Source: Streptomyces iranensis (GTDB lineage: Bacteria; Actinomycetota; Actinomycetes; Streptomycetales; Streptomycetaceae). Taken from it: a stretch of 64,000 nt of DNA. The stretch covers positions 186,001 through 250,000 of the forward strand of contig NZ_JAGGLR010000007.1 of NCBI RefSeq assembly GCF_017874715.1, written 5' to 3'. The notes under the pieces were generated by a model, which did no database searches, was not told the origin of the DNA, and worked only from the letters and a program-made list of their open reading frames with translations. This document shows, piece after piece, positions 16,101 to 22,667 of this stretch (position 1 is the stretch's first letter; the number at the start of each line of letters is the position of its first letter). Made by a program: the position numbers and the translations under genes.

Positions 16101-17632
16101 AGCACCACGGCGCCGTCGGCCTGGAGGGAGCGTACGGAGGCCACCAGACGGCCGCCGGAGGGCACCACCGCGTCGGCGAAGGTGATGTCCGTGGGCTGCT
16201 GCCGGTCGGTGGCCAGGACGATGCGGGACCCCGCCCGCCGGGCGGCGGCCGCCACGGCCTCGGCGCCGGGCACGGTCTGCGGGGCGAGGCCCACCACCGC
16301 CTGGAGCTTGCTCCCCCGGGCCAGGCCGAGCACCCGCTCGCTGCCCCTGCGGCGGAGCCTCGCCGCGGTCTGCTGCCCGGTGCGGCCCGTCAGCTCCAGC
16401 GTGTCCAGGGCGCCGAGCACCCATCCGTTGCCGCGGCGGGTCTCCAGGGGCTCATCGGAGTCGAAGAGGTCGAAGAGCCGCCCGGCGGTCCGCTCGGGGT
16501 CGGCGCCGCCGAGGAGTTCCAGGTCGATGGGCTCGTAGCGGTCGCCGCGCAGCGCCGCCTCGTCCAGCACCACGGTGTCGACCTGGCCCAGCCGCCGCAG
16601 CGAGCTGCGATCCATGGCCAGGACGCCGCGCAGCGCCAGGAACCGGCCGAGGCTGGTCGCGAACCCCTCCCGGCCCGCCCCCGGCGCCTTGGGCACGGAG
16701 GAGAACCCGACGGCGAACCCGCGGCGCGGGCCGGCGAAGGGCGCGGTGAGGGCGCCGGCCACGGCCCCCGCGGCCATGGAGCGCTCCGCGAAGCGCTCCA
16801 CGGCGTCCTTGGGGGACGGTCCGGGCCGCTCGACCACGATGGGCTCGGCCACCACGTCCTGGGGGCCGTGCACCAGGTGCGGCTCCATCGCGGCCCAGGC
16901 CCGGCCCTCCGCCTCCGCCTCCCGCCACAGGGCCATCCGCTGGATGAGGTCGAGCGCGAGCCCGCCGCCCCGGGTGGCCACGCCCTGGGTCAGCGCGCTC
17001 AGCACCGGCAGCGTCGCCTCGGTCGGCCGGCCCCGGGTGATGGCCAGGGCGAGGCGCCGCAGGCGGGGGTGGTTCTGGATGGCGGACATGGTGGCGGCCA
17101 CCTCGGTGGGCAGCTTGAGCCAGGGGGCCAGGCGCAGGGCGGTGGCCACGCCCAGGCCCACCACGTCCGCTGCCACGACGGCCAGCGACTGGGCCTCCCT
17201 GGCGCCGCCGGAGGGGTGGCGCGGCTCGGGGGCCCATTCGTCGAACTCCTCGGTGGGCCCGACGGGCGCCTGGACCTCCGCGCGCTCGATCCGGGCGATC
17301 AGGTCCAGTTCGGACGGGGGCGGCTTGCCCACGGCCACCACGACCCGCTCGGAGGGCGCGTTCACCCGAGCCCACCCCACCCGCGGATGCTCCTCGAGCG
17401 CCCGCTCCACCCGGCGGGCCACCTGCTCGCCACCGATGCCGTGCACCCCGCGGACCTCGATGTAGTACCGCCCCGGGTAGGACCAGATGCCGCGCTCGGA
17501 GGGCCGGACCAGCCGTCCGACGGCTCCGGCGGCATCCCGCACGCCCGCGGCCACACCGCTCTTGATGGGCGCGAGCAGCAGCGAGGGCGGCAGGGACAGG
17601 CGCAGTGCTGACAGCGACGGCAGCGGTGACAT
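13130..17632 (-). CDS. CtpI-like large cation-transporting P-type ATPase
   Basis: 1500 residues from the ATG at 17632, which has GGAGG 8 nt upstream; an ATG 14 codons earlier lacks one. About twice the size of ordinary P-type ATPases and like mycobacterial CtpI: an N-terminal HMA-like fold without CxxC (about 45-115), a long N-terminal extension resembling a degenerate second ATPase half, then a full pump core. Core motifs: TGES actuator loop, VPEGLP membrane helix, DKTGTLTEG with phospho-Asp 948, KGAPE nucleotide site, GDGANDAP hinge, and about six C-terminal membrane helices. Lack of CPx in the helix before the phosphorylation site argues against Cu/Zn-type P1B pumps. The ion is unknown. 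Confidence 0.88.
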   Translation of the reverse strand: MSPLPSLSALRLSLPPSLLLAPIKSGVAAGVRDAAGAVGRLVRPSERGIWSYPGRYYIEVRGVHGIGGEQVARRVERALEEHPRVGWARVNAPSERVVVAVGKPPPSELDLIARIERAEVQAPVGPTEEFDEWAPEPRHPSGGAREAQSLAVVAADVVGLGVATALRLAPWLKLPTEVAATMSAIQNHPRLRRLALAITRGRPTEATLPVLSALTQGVATRGGGLALDLIQRMALWREAEAEGRAWAAMEPHLVHGPQDVVAEPIVVERPGPSPKDAVERFAERSMAAGAVAGALTAPFAGPRRGFAVGFSSVPKAPGAGREGFATSLGRFLALRGVLAMDRSSLRRLGQVDTVVLDEAALRGDRYEPIDLELLGGADPERTAGRLFDLFDSDEPLETRRGNGWVLGALDTLELTGRTGQQTAARLRRRGSERVLGLARGSKLQAVVGLAPQTVPGAEAVAAAARRAGSRIVLATDRQQPTDITFADAVVPSGGRLVASVRSLQADGAVVLLLSGSRRALGAADCGIGVHRDGEPPAWGAHLLVGADLESAGLIVDAVGVAARVDRESALLSAGGSAIGAVAALQAPPDQATARGAASGTTAGTLAFALGNWRARQLLARPMDPPVTTTPWHLMPVPRVLERLRTGPDGLTPEAAASRTAQGPRRGEPTGTTLPAAFIEELANPLTPVLAAGAALAAAVGSRTDAALVAAITGISALVGGFQRVRTERALSELFARSAIGARVRRGGTERLVTAGDLVPGDIVVLGPEDVVPADCRVLEAEGLEVDESSLTGESLPVQKSPAPVVAAHITQRRSMLYEGTTISAGRAVAVVVATGPATEVGRSLATARQAAPVTGVEARLTALTRSSVPIAVGSAAAVAGAGLLHGLPPTENLASAVNLAVASVPEGLPFLVNAAQLAAARRLADLGALVRNPRTIEALGRADVLCFDKTGTLTEGTLQLAAVSDGGGPLPADRLDAPRKAVLAAALRATPPARQAEPMAHQTDRAVSVGARRAGVGVRRGAARWRRTDSLPFEPSRAYHATAGRTPHGALLSVKGAPEGVLERVVRRRTPGTGRATPLDAEDIKKLAEAAEELAGAGRRVLAVAERPMREGENLTDDTVRDLDFLGFIALADPVRTSAGPATERLREAGVQTVMLTGDHPATADAIAATIMDVPEPKVSTGPELDEMDDERLDELLPTVDVIARCSPHHKVRIVQAYQRLGRVVAMTGDGANDAPAIRLADVGIALGRRGTPAATAAADLVVTDDRLETIVSALMEGRAMWASVRAALAILIGGNFGEVTFSVAASALTGTTPLSARQIMLVNLLTDLAPALAIAVREPTGHTGERLLKEGPSRSLGVALTKEMLLRGVITAAGAGLAWTGARVTGRGRRASTVALAALVGTQLAQTLTTGGLDRHVLIAGLGSAAVLAAIIQTPGVSQFFGCTPLGPFAWAITLGSITVATLFGPVLAPMLHLDRTPPGEAAEERTDAADGPAAAAPR

Positions 17633-17711
17633 CGAGGGACCTCCGCTCTCCGGGCGGCCTGCCCGGTTCATCACGATTACCCTGAAAAGGGAAGAAGATT
17701 CCGATCACCGT

Positions 17712-18458
17712 GTGGACGTGAGACCAGTGACCACTCCCGCTACTTCACGCAAGCGCAGTTCCCCGACCGCCGCGAAGAAGACGGCATCACCGGCGCGCGG
17801 CGGCAAGTCGACGACGAAGTCCCAGACCACGTCGGCCACCTCGAAGCCCTCGCAGGCCAAGTCGGCCACCTCGAAGCCGTCGCAGGCCAAGAGGACGACG
17901 AAGTCCACCAGGCCGTCGAAGACCACACAGCGGCAGCGGACGGCGAAGGCCGCGAAGGGCCCCATGGAGACATCGCGCAGCGACGGCAGGCGCCGCCTGA
18001 CCGTCACGGTGCCCACGTTCAACGCCATGGGCCACGCCACGAAGGAGGGGTTCGACACCGTCGGCCACGCCACCAGGGAAACCCTCGACACCGTGGGCCA
18101 CGCCACGATGGAGACCTTCGGGACGGTCGGCCACGCCACCACCCGCGCGACCGGTGGTGCGGCCAAGGTGGCGATGAAGCCGATCGAGATGGCCCGCCGG
18201 GTGCTGCCCGCCAAGGGCGGACTCCCGCTGTACGTGGGGCTCGGGGCACTGGGTGCCGTGGAGGTCATCGAATGGCCGGTGGCCCTCGGCATCGGGGTCG
18301 GTTACGCGGTGCTGCGCAAGGGCGGCATCATGGCCGAGCCGTCCGAGCAGCGCGGCACAGCCCGCGGCGGGGCTCGCACGGCGGGCCGCTCGAGTTCGAA
18401 GAGAGCCCGTTCCGGCAGCCGTTCGCAAACGCGTAGGTCCGCCAAGGCCGCGGCGTAA
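17712..18458 (+). CDS. Basic repeat protein with one C-terminal hydrophobic segment, divergent from CtpI-like ATPase
   Basis: About 248 residues if the GTG at 17712 is used; GTGs at 17718 and 17727 are alternatives and no strong ribosome site decides. Three parts: a Lys/Thr/Ser-rich tail with a direct repeat (SATSKPSQAK twice); four 11-residue repeats of the form (F/L)DTVGHATxET between about 100 and 145, predicted amphipathic; and a hydrophobic stretch GLGALGAVEVIEWPVALGIGVGY flanked by a second Arg-rich tail. It starts 79 bp from the ATPase start on the opposite strand, so the two share a promoter region. No known domain recognised. It could be a membrane-anchored nucleic-acid- or polyanion-binding accessory of the pump; inference only. 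Confidence 0.8.
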   Translation: MDVRPVTTPATSRKRSSPTAAKKTASPARGGKSTTKSQTTSATSKPSQAKSATSKPSQAKRTTKSTRPSKTTQRQRTAKAAKGPMETSRSDGRRRLTVTVPTFNAMGHATKEGFDTVGHATRETLDTVGHATMETFGTVGHATTRATGGAAKVAMKPIEMARRVLPAKGGLPLYVGLGALGAVEVIEWPVALGIGVGYAVLRKGGIMAEPSEQRGTARGGARTAGRSSSKRARSGSRSQTRRSAKAAA

Positions 18459-18719
18459 CGCCTCGACCAGCGGCTTCGTGCCACATCGATTTCGTCCGCA
18501 AAACGGTCAAAAAACGGGCACAACTCTGTTGGAAACGGGCACCCCACAGTCACTGTAGCGTTGGTATACACCAGGAAGCGGGCCTAACACCCGTCACTGA
18601 ATTCCCCCTGGGGTCCGGCGTATTGCGTGGCCGCGATGCGCCGACCCTCCGTCACCTGGGGGTTCACCCGAGACGGACTGACCACTCCGTCACGAACCGA
18701 CCGAAAGCGGTGACTCCTC

Positions 18720-19376
18720 TTGGCCCTCCCCCACAGCGCTCAGAGTGCCCCTCGAATGCCCGGACAGGCAGTGTCCGCCGCCTCGCGGCACGCCACCGGA
18801 ATGGCCACGCTCGCCCCCAACCTCCATGTGGTAGCCGGGGACGAGGACTTCTTCCGACACTTCGGCGCCTCGTCCGCCGAGTTGTGCGGCCGCAGCCTGT
18901 TCGACCTGCTGCACCCCAGCACCCCCTCCGTCCTGCGGGAACACTTCTCGCGGCTGCACGACGGGCGGCGCACCCGCTTCACCGAGCGCGTCCTCGGCTA
19001 CCACGCGCGGGGCCAGGTGTTCTCGGGCAAGCTGACCGGCACGGCCATCCAGGGCCGGTCCGACCGGCTCGCGGCCATCGTCGTAATGGTCAAACCGGAT
19101 GACGAACGACCAGAGGAGGAACCGACCCCCACCAGCCAGAAGCTGCTGTCGCCGCTGGAGGCCCGGATACTCGAGGGCGTGGCCACCGGCGCGTCGACCG
19201 TGCAGATGGCCGCCAAGCTCTATCTCAGCAGGCAGGGCGTCGAATACCACGTGGGATCCATGTTGCGGAAGATGAAGGCACCCAACCGGGCGGCCTTGGT
19301 CTCGCGCGCCTACGCGGCGGGCATGCTGACCGTCGGCACCTGGCCGGCCCGCGTTCGCCCGGAATTCATCAAGTGA
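18720..19376 (+). CDS. PAS-LuxR transcriptional regulator (PimM type)
   Basis: 218 residues from the TTG at 18720 (GGTGA 6 nt upstream); ATGs at 18756 and 18801 are alternatives, the last giving 191 residues like PimM. An N-terminal PAS fold (about 30-125, LAPNLHVVAGDEDFFRHFG) precedes a LuxR helix-turn-helix (about 145-205) with LEARILEGVATGASTVQMAAKLYLSRQGVEYHVG and APNRAALVSRAY. PAS-LuxR regulators of this type activate polyene and other antibiotic clusters. No biosynthetic cluster is visible in this window, so it may act at a distance. Its stop region is repeated (GTGACGC at 19373 and 19387) and a strong hairpin follows. Confidence 0.9.
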   Translation: MALPHSAQSAPRMPGQAVSAASRHATGMATLAPNLHVVAGDEDFFRHFGASSAELCGRSLFDLLHPSTPSVLREHFSRLHDGRRTRFTERVLGYHARGQVFSGKLTGTAIQGRSDRLAAIVVMVKPDDERPEEEPTPTSQKLLSPLEARILEGVATGASTVQMAAKLYLSRQGVEYHVGSMLRKMKAPNRAALVSRAYAAGMLTVGTWPARVRPEFIK

Positions 19377-19406
19377 CGCACGTCATGTGACGCCGCGTCA
19401 CACGGA

Positions 19407-19438
19407 ACAGGCCCGGGGCAGTGCCGCCCCGGGCCTGT
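19407..19438 (+). terminator. Terminator hairpin after the PAS-LuxR gene
   Basis: Perfect 13-bp stem: ACAGGCCCGGGGC at 19407-19419 against its complement at 19426-19438, with a 6-nt loop. No T run. Confidence 0.85.
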
Positions 19439-19467
19439 CGTCTTCGGCGGCCCGGCAGATACGCCAT

Positions 19468-19561
19468 GACTCCCGCGGCCCGGCCGACACCTCACGGGTC
19501 CCGCGGCCCGGCCGACACCTCACGGGCCCCGCGATCCGGCCGATACCTCACGGGTCCCGCG
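19468..19561. repeat. 28-bp tandem repeat upstream of the lipoprotein gene
   Basis: Full units start at 19491 and 19519 (CTCACGGGTCCCGCGGCCCG...), with a partial copy before and another after. It occupies most of the gap between the PAS-LuxR terminator and the next gene. Confidence 0.85.
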
Positions 19562-19597
19562 TGGCACACCTCTGTCGCTCAGTAGGCTGAGACGGCC

Positions 19598-20437
19598 ATG
19601 CGTTCACTCCCCACCGGATCGCGCACCGCGCGACGACGCCCCCGCCCCAGGCTCCCCCGCGCCCTCCTGCCCGCCGTGGTGGCCGCCTGCGCCGCCGTGA
19701 CCGCCGCGGGGTGCGCGGCCCAGGCGGGGGTGCGGGACGACGGCGCGGCGCCCTCGCTCTCGGCACCGGCCAGCGCGGTTCCGCTGTGGCCCCGGTACAC
19801 CCCCCCGGCCGTGACCACGCCCCGCGAGAAGTCCGACTTCGCCCGCTATCTGCCGGTGGACAAGGTCAAGGTGCCCTCGGGCGGACTGGCCGCCCTGTCC
19901 GCGAAGAACCTGCTGCTCCACGACCCCAATGTGCCGTCGGTGATACAGAAGGAGGTCTCCCTGTGCCCGGACGGCAGCCGCTGCCCGCTGCGGGACACCG
20001 CCCACCCCGATCTGACCGGTGACGGCCGGGACGAACTGGTGGTGGCGGCCGATCTGCCGGCGTTCGAACGGACGCTGCTCCAGGTCTACACCGCCTCGGG
20101 CCGCACGGTCCGCCCCGTGCTGATCTACTGGGGCCCGCCCGGACTCACCGGCGAAACCTTCGGCCGCGATCTGCTGATCTCCGCGATCGGCGGGGACGGC
20201 CGGGTCACCACCCGCTTCCGCTGGAACGGCACCGTCATGGCGGCCGTGACGCCCGATGGCGGCACGGCCACCCGGACCCCCGTCCCGGAGGACGGCGCGG
20301 CCACCCGGCCCCCGGCCCCGGGGGAGGGCGCGGCCGCCCGGACCGCCGACCCCGGCGCCGCACCGGAGGCCGTGCCGAGCAGCACCGGCACGGCCGCGGA
20401 CACGGGTACCCGTACGGAGACGAGGACGACGCGATGA
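19598..20437 (+). CDS. CseA-like lipoprotein
   Basis: 279 residues. Arg-rich start, hydrophobic segment and lipobox VTAAGC place the lipidated Cys near residue 39. Residues 60-215 form a domain with HPDLTGDGRDELVVAADLP, a calcium-binding/FG-GAP-like loop, and the last 60 residues are a Pro/Thr/Ala low-complexity tail. The ATG of the response regulator overlaps its TGA (ATGA). Lipoprotein, response regulator and kinase in this order is the CseA-CseB-CseC arrangement of the streptomycete cell-envelope stress system, where CseA modulates signalling. SigE, normally first in that operon, is absent here, so this is a paralogous system. Confidence 0.8.
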   Translation: MRSLPTGSRTARRRPRPRLPRALLPAVVAACAAVTAAGCAAQAGVRDDGAAPSLSAPASAVPLWPRYTPPAVTTPREKSDFARYLPVDKVKVPSGGLAALSAKNLLLHDPNVPSVIQKEVSLCPDGSRCPLRDTAHPDLTGDGRDELVVAADLPAFERTLLQVYTASGRTVRPVLIYWGPPGLTGETFGRDLLISAIGGDGRVTTRFRWNGTVMAAVTPDGGTATRTPVPEDGAATRPPAPGEGAAARTADPGAAPEAVPSSTGTAADTGTRTETRTTR

Positions 20438-21195
20438 CCACCGCCTTCACCCCGCCCGGCCCGAGCTCCCCGACCGAGGCGCATCTGCTGCTCGTCGAGG
20501 ACGACGAGGTGATCCGCAATACGGTGCGGATGGCCCTGGAGCGGTACGGCTTCACCGTGTCCACCGCGGGCGACGGCCTCACCGGGCTGGAGATCTTCCG
20601 GGAGAGACAGCCCGATCTGCTGCTGCTGGATGTGATGCTGCCCGAGCTGGACGGCATCGGACTGTGCCGCAGGGTCCGCGAGTTCAGCCTGGCGCCGATC
20701 CTGATGATGTCCGCGCGCGGTGACTCCCTGGACGTGGTCTCCGGTCTCGAGGCGGGCGCCGACGACTATGTGGTCAAGCCGTGCGAGAGCGCGGTCCTGG
20801 TGGCCCGTATCCGCTCGCTGCTGCGCCGCGCCTCCTTCACCCCCGTGGCCCGCGCCTCGCGCGCCGAGGCGCGCGGCGGGGCTCCGGAGGGGGACGGCGC
20901 GGCCGGTCCGGACACCCTCGTCTTCGGCGATCTGACCATCGACACCCTCGGCATGGAGGTGCGCCGGGCGGGAGAGCCGCTGGCCCTGACCCCCACCGAA
21001 CTGCGGATGCTGCTGGAGTTCGCCGGCTCGCCCGGTGTGGTGCTGGAGCGCCGTACGCTGCTCAGCCGGGTCTGGGACCACGCGTGGCAGGGCGACACCC
21101 GTGTGGTCGACCTCCATGTGCAGCGGCTGCGGGCCAAGATAGGCGCCGAACGGATCGAGACGGTCCGCGGCTTCGGCTACAAGTTGCGGCGCTGA
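20434..21195 (+). CDS. OmpR-family response regulator (CseB-like)
   Basis: 253 residues. Receiver domain 15-130 with acidic pair VEDDE, phospho-Asp 66 in LLLLDVMLPE and KP at KPCES (usually KPF). Winged-helix effector about 165-253 with LTPTELRMLLEFAGSPGVVLERRTLL and the recognition helix before VDLHVQRLRAKIG and RGFGYKL. The linker has an Arg/Ala-rich insert. Start codon overlaps the lipoprotein stop and the kinase follows after 2 nt, so the three proteins are translationally coupled. The receiver resembles CseB (GLEAGADDYV, LCRRVRE). It should act on envelope-stress genes. Confidence 0.93.
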   Translation: MTTAFTPPGPSSPTEAHLLLVEDDEVIRNTVRMALERYGFTVSTAGDGLTGLEIFRERQPDLLLLDVMLPELDGIGLCRRVREFSLAPILMMSARGDSLDVVSGLEAGADDYVVKPCESAVLVARIRSLLRRASFTPVARASRAEARGGAPEGDGAAGPDTLVFGDLTIDTLGMEVRRAGEPLALTPTELRMLLEFAGSPGVVLERRTLLSRVWDHAWQGDTRVVDLHVQRLRAKIGAERIETVRGFGYKLRR

Positions 21196-21197
21196 CG

Positions 21198-22529
21198 ATG
21201 ACGCTGAGATGGCGGATCGTCGCCCTGGTGGCGGCGGCGACCTGTGCCGCCGCGGCCGCGGTGGGGGTGCTGGTGCACCACGCCTCGCGCGATCGCGAAC
21301 TGTCCCAGGCACGCGACGGGGCCCGGACCACGCTCGACCGCGCGGCGGTCATCTACGCCCGCACCGGCGCCGTCCAGGGCTCCGGGGCGGTGCTGGACGC
21401 GCCCGGACTCCCCGGGGATCTGCGGCGCCTGGTGGAAAAGGGCCATCAGGGCACCGAGTTCACCACCGGTCCGGGCGGACCCGCGATGTGGGCGGCCCGG
21501 CCCGCCGATGACCAAGTCCTGTCCGTACGCCTCGACGTGAGCACCGCGATGCGCGACATCGGCGCGCTGGACACCAACATCATCCTGGCCGGGCTGATGA
21601 CCACCGCCGTGGTGCTGCCGCTGGGCGTGCTGACCGCCGAGCGGATGAGCCGGCGGCTGCGACTGGCGGCGGCCACCGCGCGGCGGATCGCGGCCGGGGA
21701 CCTGGACGCCCGGATCTCCCCCGCCGCCCGCCCGCACGACGAGATCGCCGAGATCTCCGGGGCCGTGGACTCGATGGCCGCCGCGCTGCAGGAGCGGCTG
21801 CTCGACGAGCAGCGGTTCACCGCCGATGTGGCGCATGAGCTGCGTACTCCGCTGATGGGTCTGGTCACCGCCGCCGAACTGCTGCCGCCGGGTGAGGCGG
21901 CCGGGTATGTACGCGACCGGGTGCGGGTGCTGAGCACGCTGGTCGAGGAGCTGCTGGAGATCTCCCGGCTGGACGCGGGGGCGGAGGAGGCCGATCTGTC
22001 CCCCTGCCCCCTGGGGCCGGTGCTCGAGGAGGCCATCGCGGGCACCGGGCTGTCGGCACGGCTGCGGACCGGCGCGGCGGAGGACACCGGCCAGGAGGAC
22101 ACCGGGCAGCAGAACACCGGGCAGCAGGACGGCGAGGACACCAGGCAGCAGGACGTCACGGACGGCCCGAAGGTGTGGACGGACCCCCGCAGGCTGACCC
22201 GTATCGTCGCCAATCTCGTGGTCAACGCCCACCGTCACGGCCGCGAACCGGTCGAGGTGACGGTGGCGGCGGACGGCCGGACCGTGACGGTCCGCGACCA
22301 CGGCACCGGCTTTCCGGACGATCTGCTGGAGAAGGGCCCGCAGCGGTTCCGCACCGGGGTCCGGGAGCGGGGCCGGGGCCATGGCCTCGGGCTGACCATC
22401 GCGGTCGGCCAGGCTCAGGTCATCGGCGCCACGCTGGAGTTCGGCAACGCACCGGACGGCGGCGCGGTCGCCACCCTGCGCCTGCCCGAGCAGCCCGAAC
22501 GGCCGGAGCCCGGACCGATACACGGCTGA
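21198..22529 (+). CDS. Sensor histidine kinase (CseC-like) with low-complexity insertion
   Basis: 443 residues. TM1 at about 7-27, a small extracytoplasmic part, TM2 at about 130-150, HAMP (150-205), H-box FTADVAHELRTPLMG with phospho-His 213, N-box IVANLVVNAHRH and G-boxes DHGTGFPDDL and GHGLGLTIA. Between the dimerisation domain and the N-box there is an acidic, Gln-rich insertion of about 25 residues built from repeats of EDTGQ (DNA about 22078-22157), which looks like a recent in-frame microsatellite expansion. Partner of the upstream CseB-like regulator. Confidence 0.92.
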   Translation: MTLRWRIVALVAAATCAAAAAVGVLVHHASRDRELSQARDGARTTLDRAAVIYARTGAVQGSGAVLDAPGLPGDLRRLVEKGHQGTEFTTGPGGPAMWAARPADDQVLSVRLDVSTAMRDIGALDTNIILAGLMTTAVVLPLGVLTAERMSRRLRLAAATARRIAAGDLDARISPAARPHDEIAEISGAVDSMAAALQERLLDEQRFTADVAHELRTPLMGLVTAAELLPPGEAAGYVRDRVRVLSTLVEELLEISRLDAGAEEADLSPCPLGPVLEEAIAGTGLSARLRTGAAEDTGQEDTGQQNTGQQDGEDTRQQDVTDGPKVWTDPRRLTRIVANLVVNAHRHGREPVEVTVAADGRTVTVRDHGTGFPDDLLEKGPQRFRTGVRERGRGHGLGLTIAVGQAQVIGATLEFGNAPDGGAVATLRLPEQPERPEPGPIHG

Positions 22530-22667
22530 TACACCGTCGAGCGGAAGTCGAGACCCGGCCGAGCCCCCGCCGAGACCGCTCGTTGCGGTTCCGAAGATCT
22601 TCCCTGAGGAGGATGGCGCCGACCCGCGCGAACCCTCGCGGCCGGGATCGACGGAGGAGCAATCGGC

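Noticed and set aside
13211..17611. A 1466-codon open frame on the plus strand opposite the CtpI-like ATPase
   Set aside because: Its product is a Gly/Arg/His-rich low-complexity chain with no motif; in such GC-rich DNA long antisense frames are expected, and the ATPase on the other strand has all catalytic motifs.
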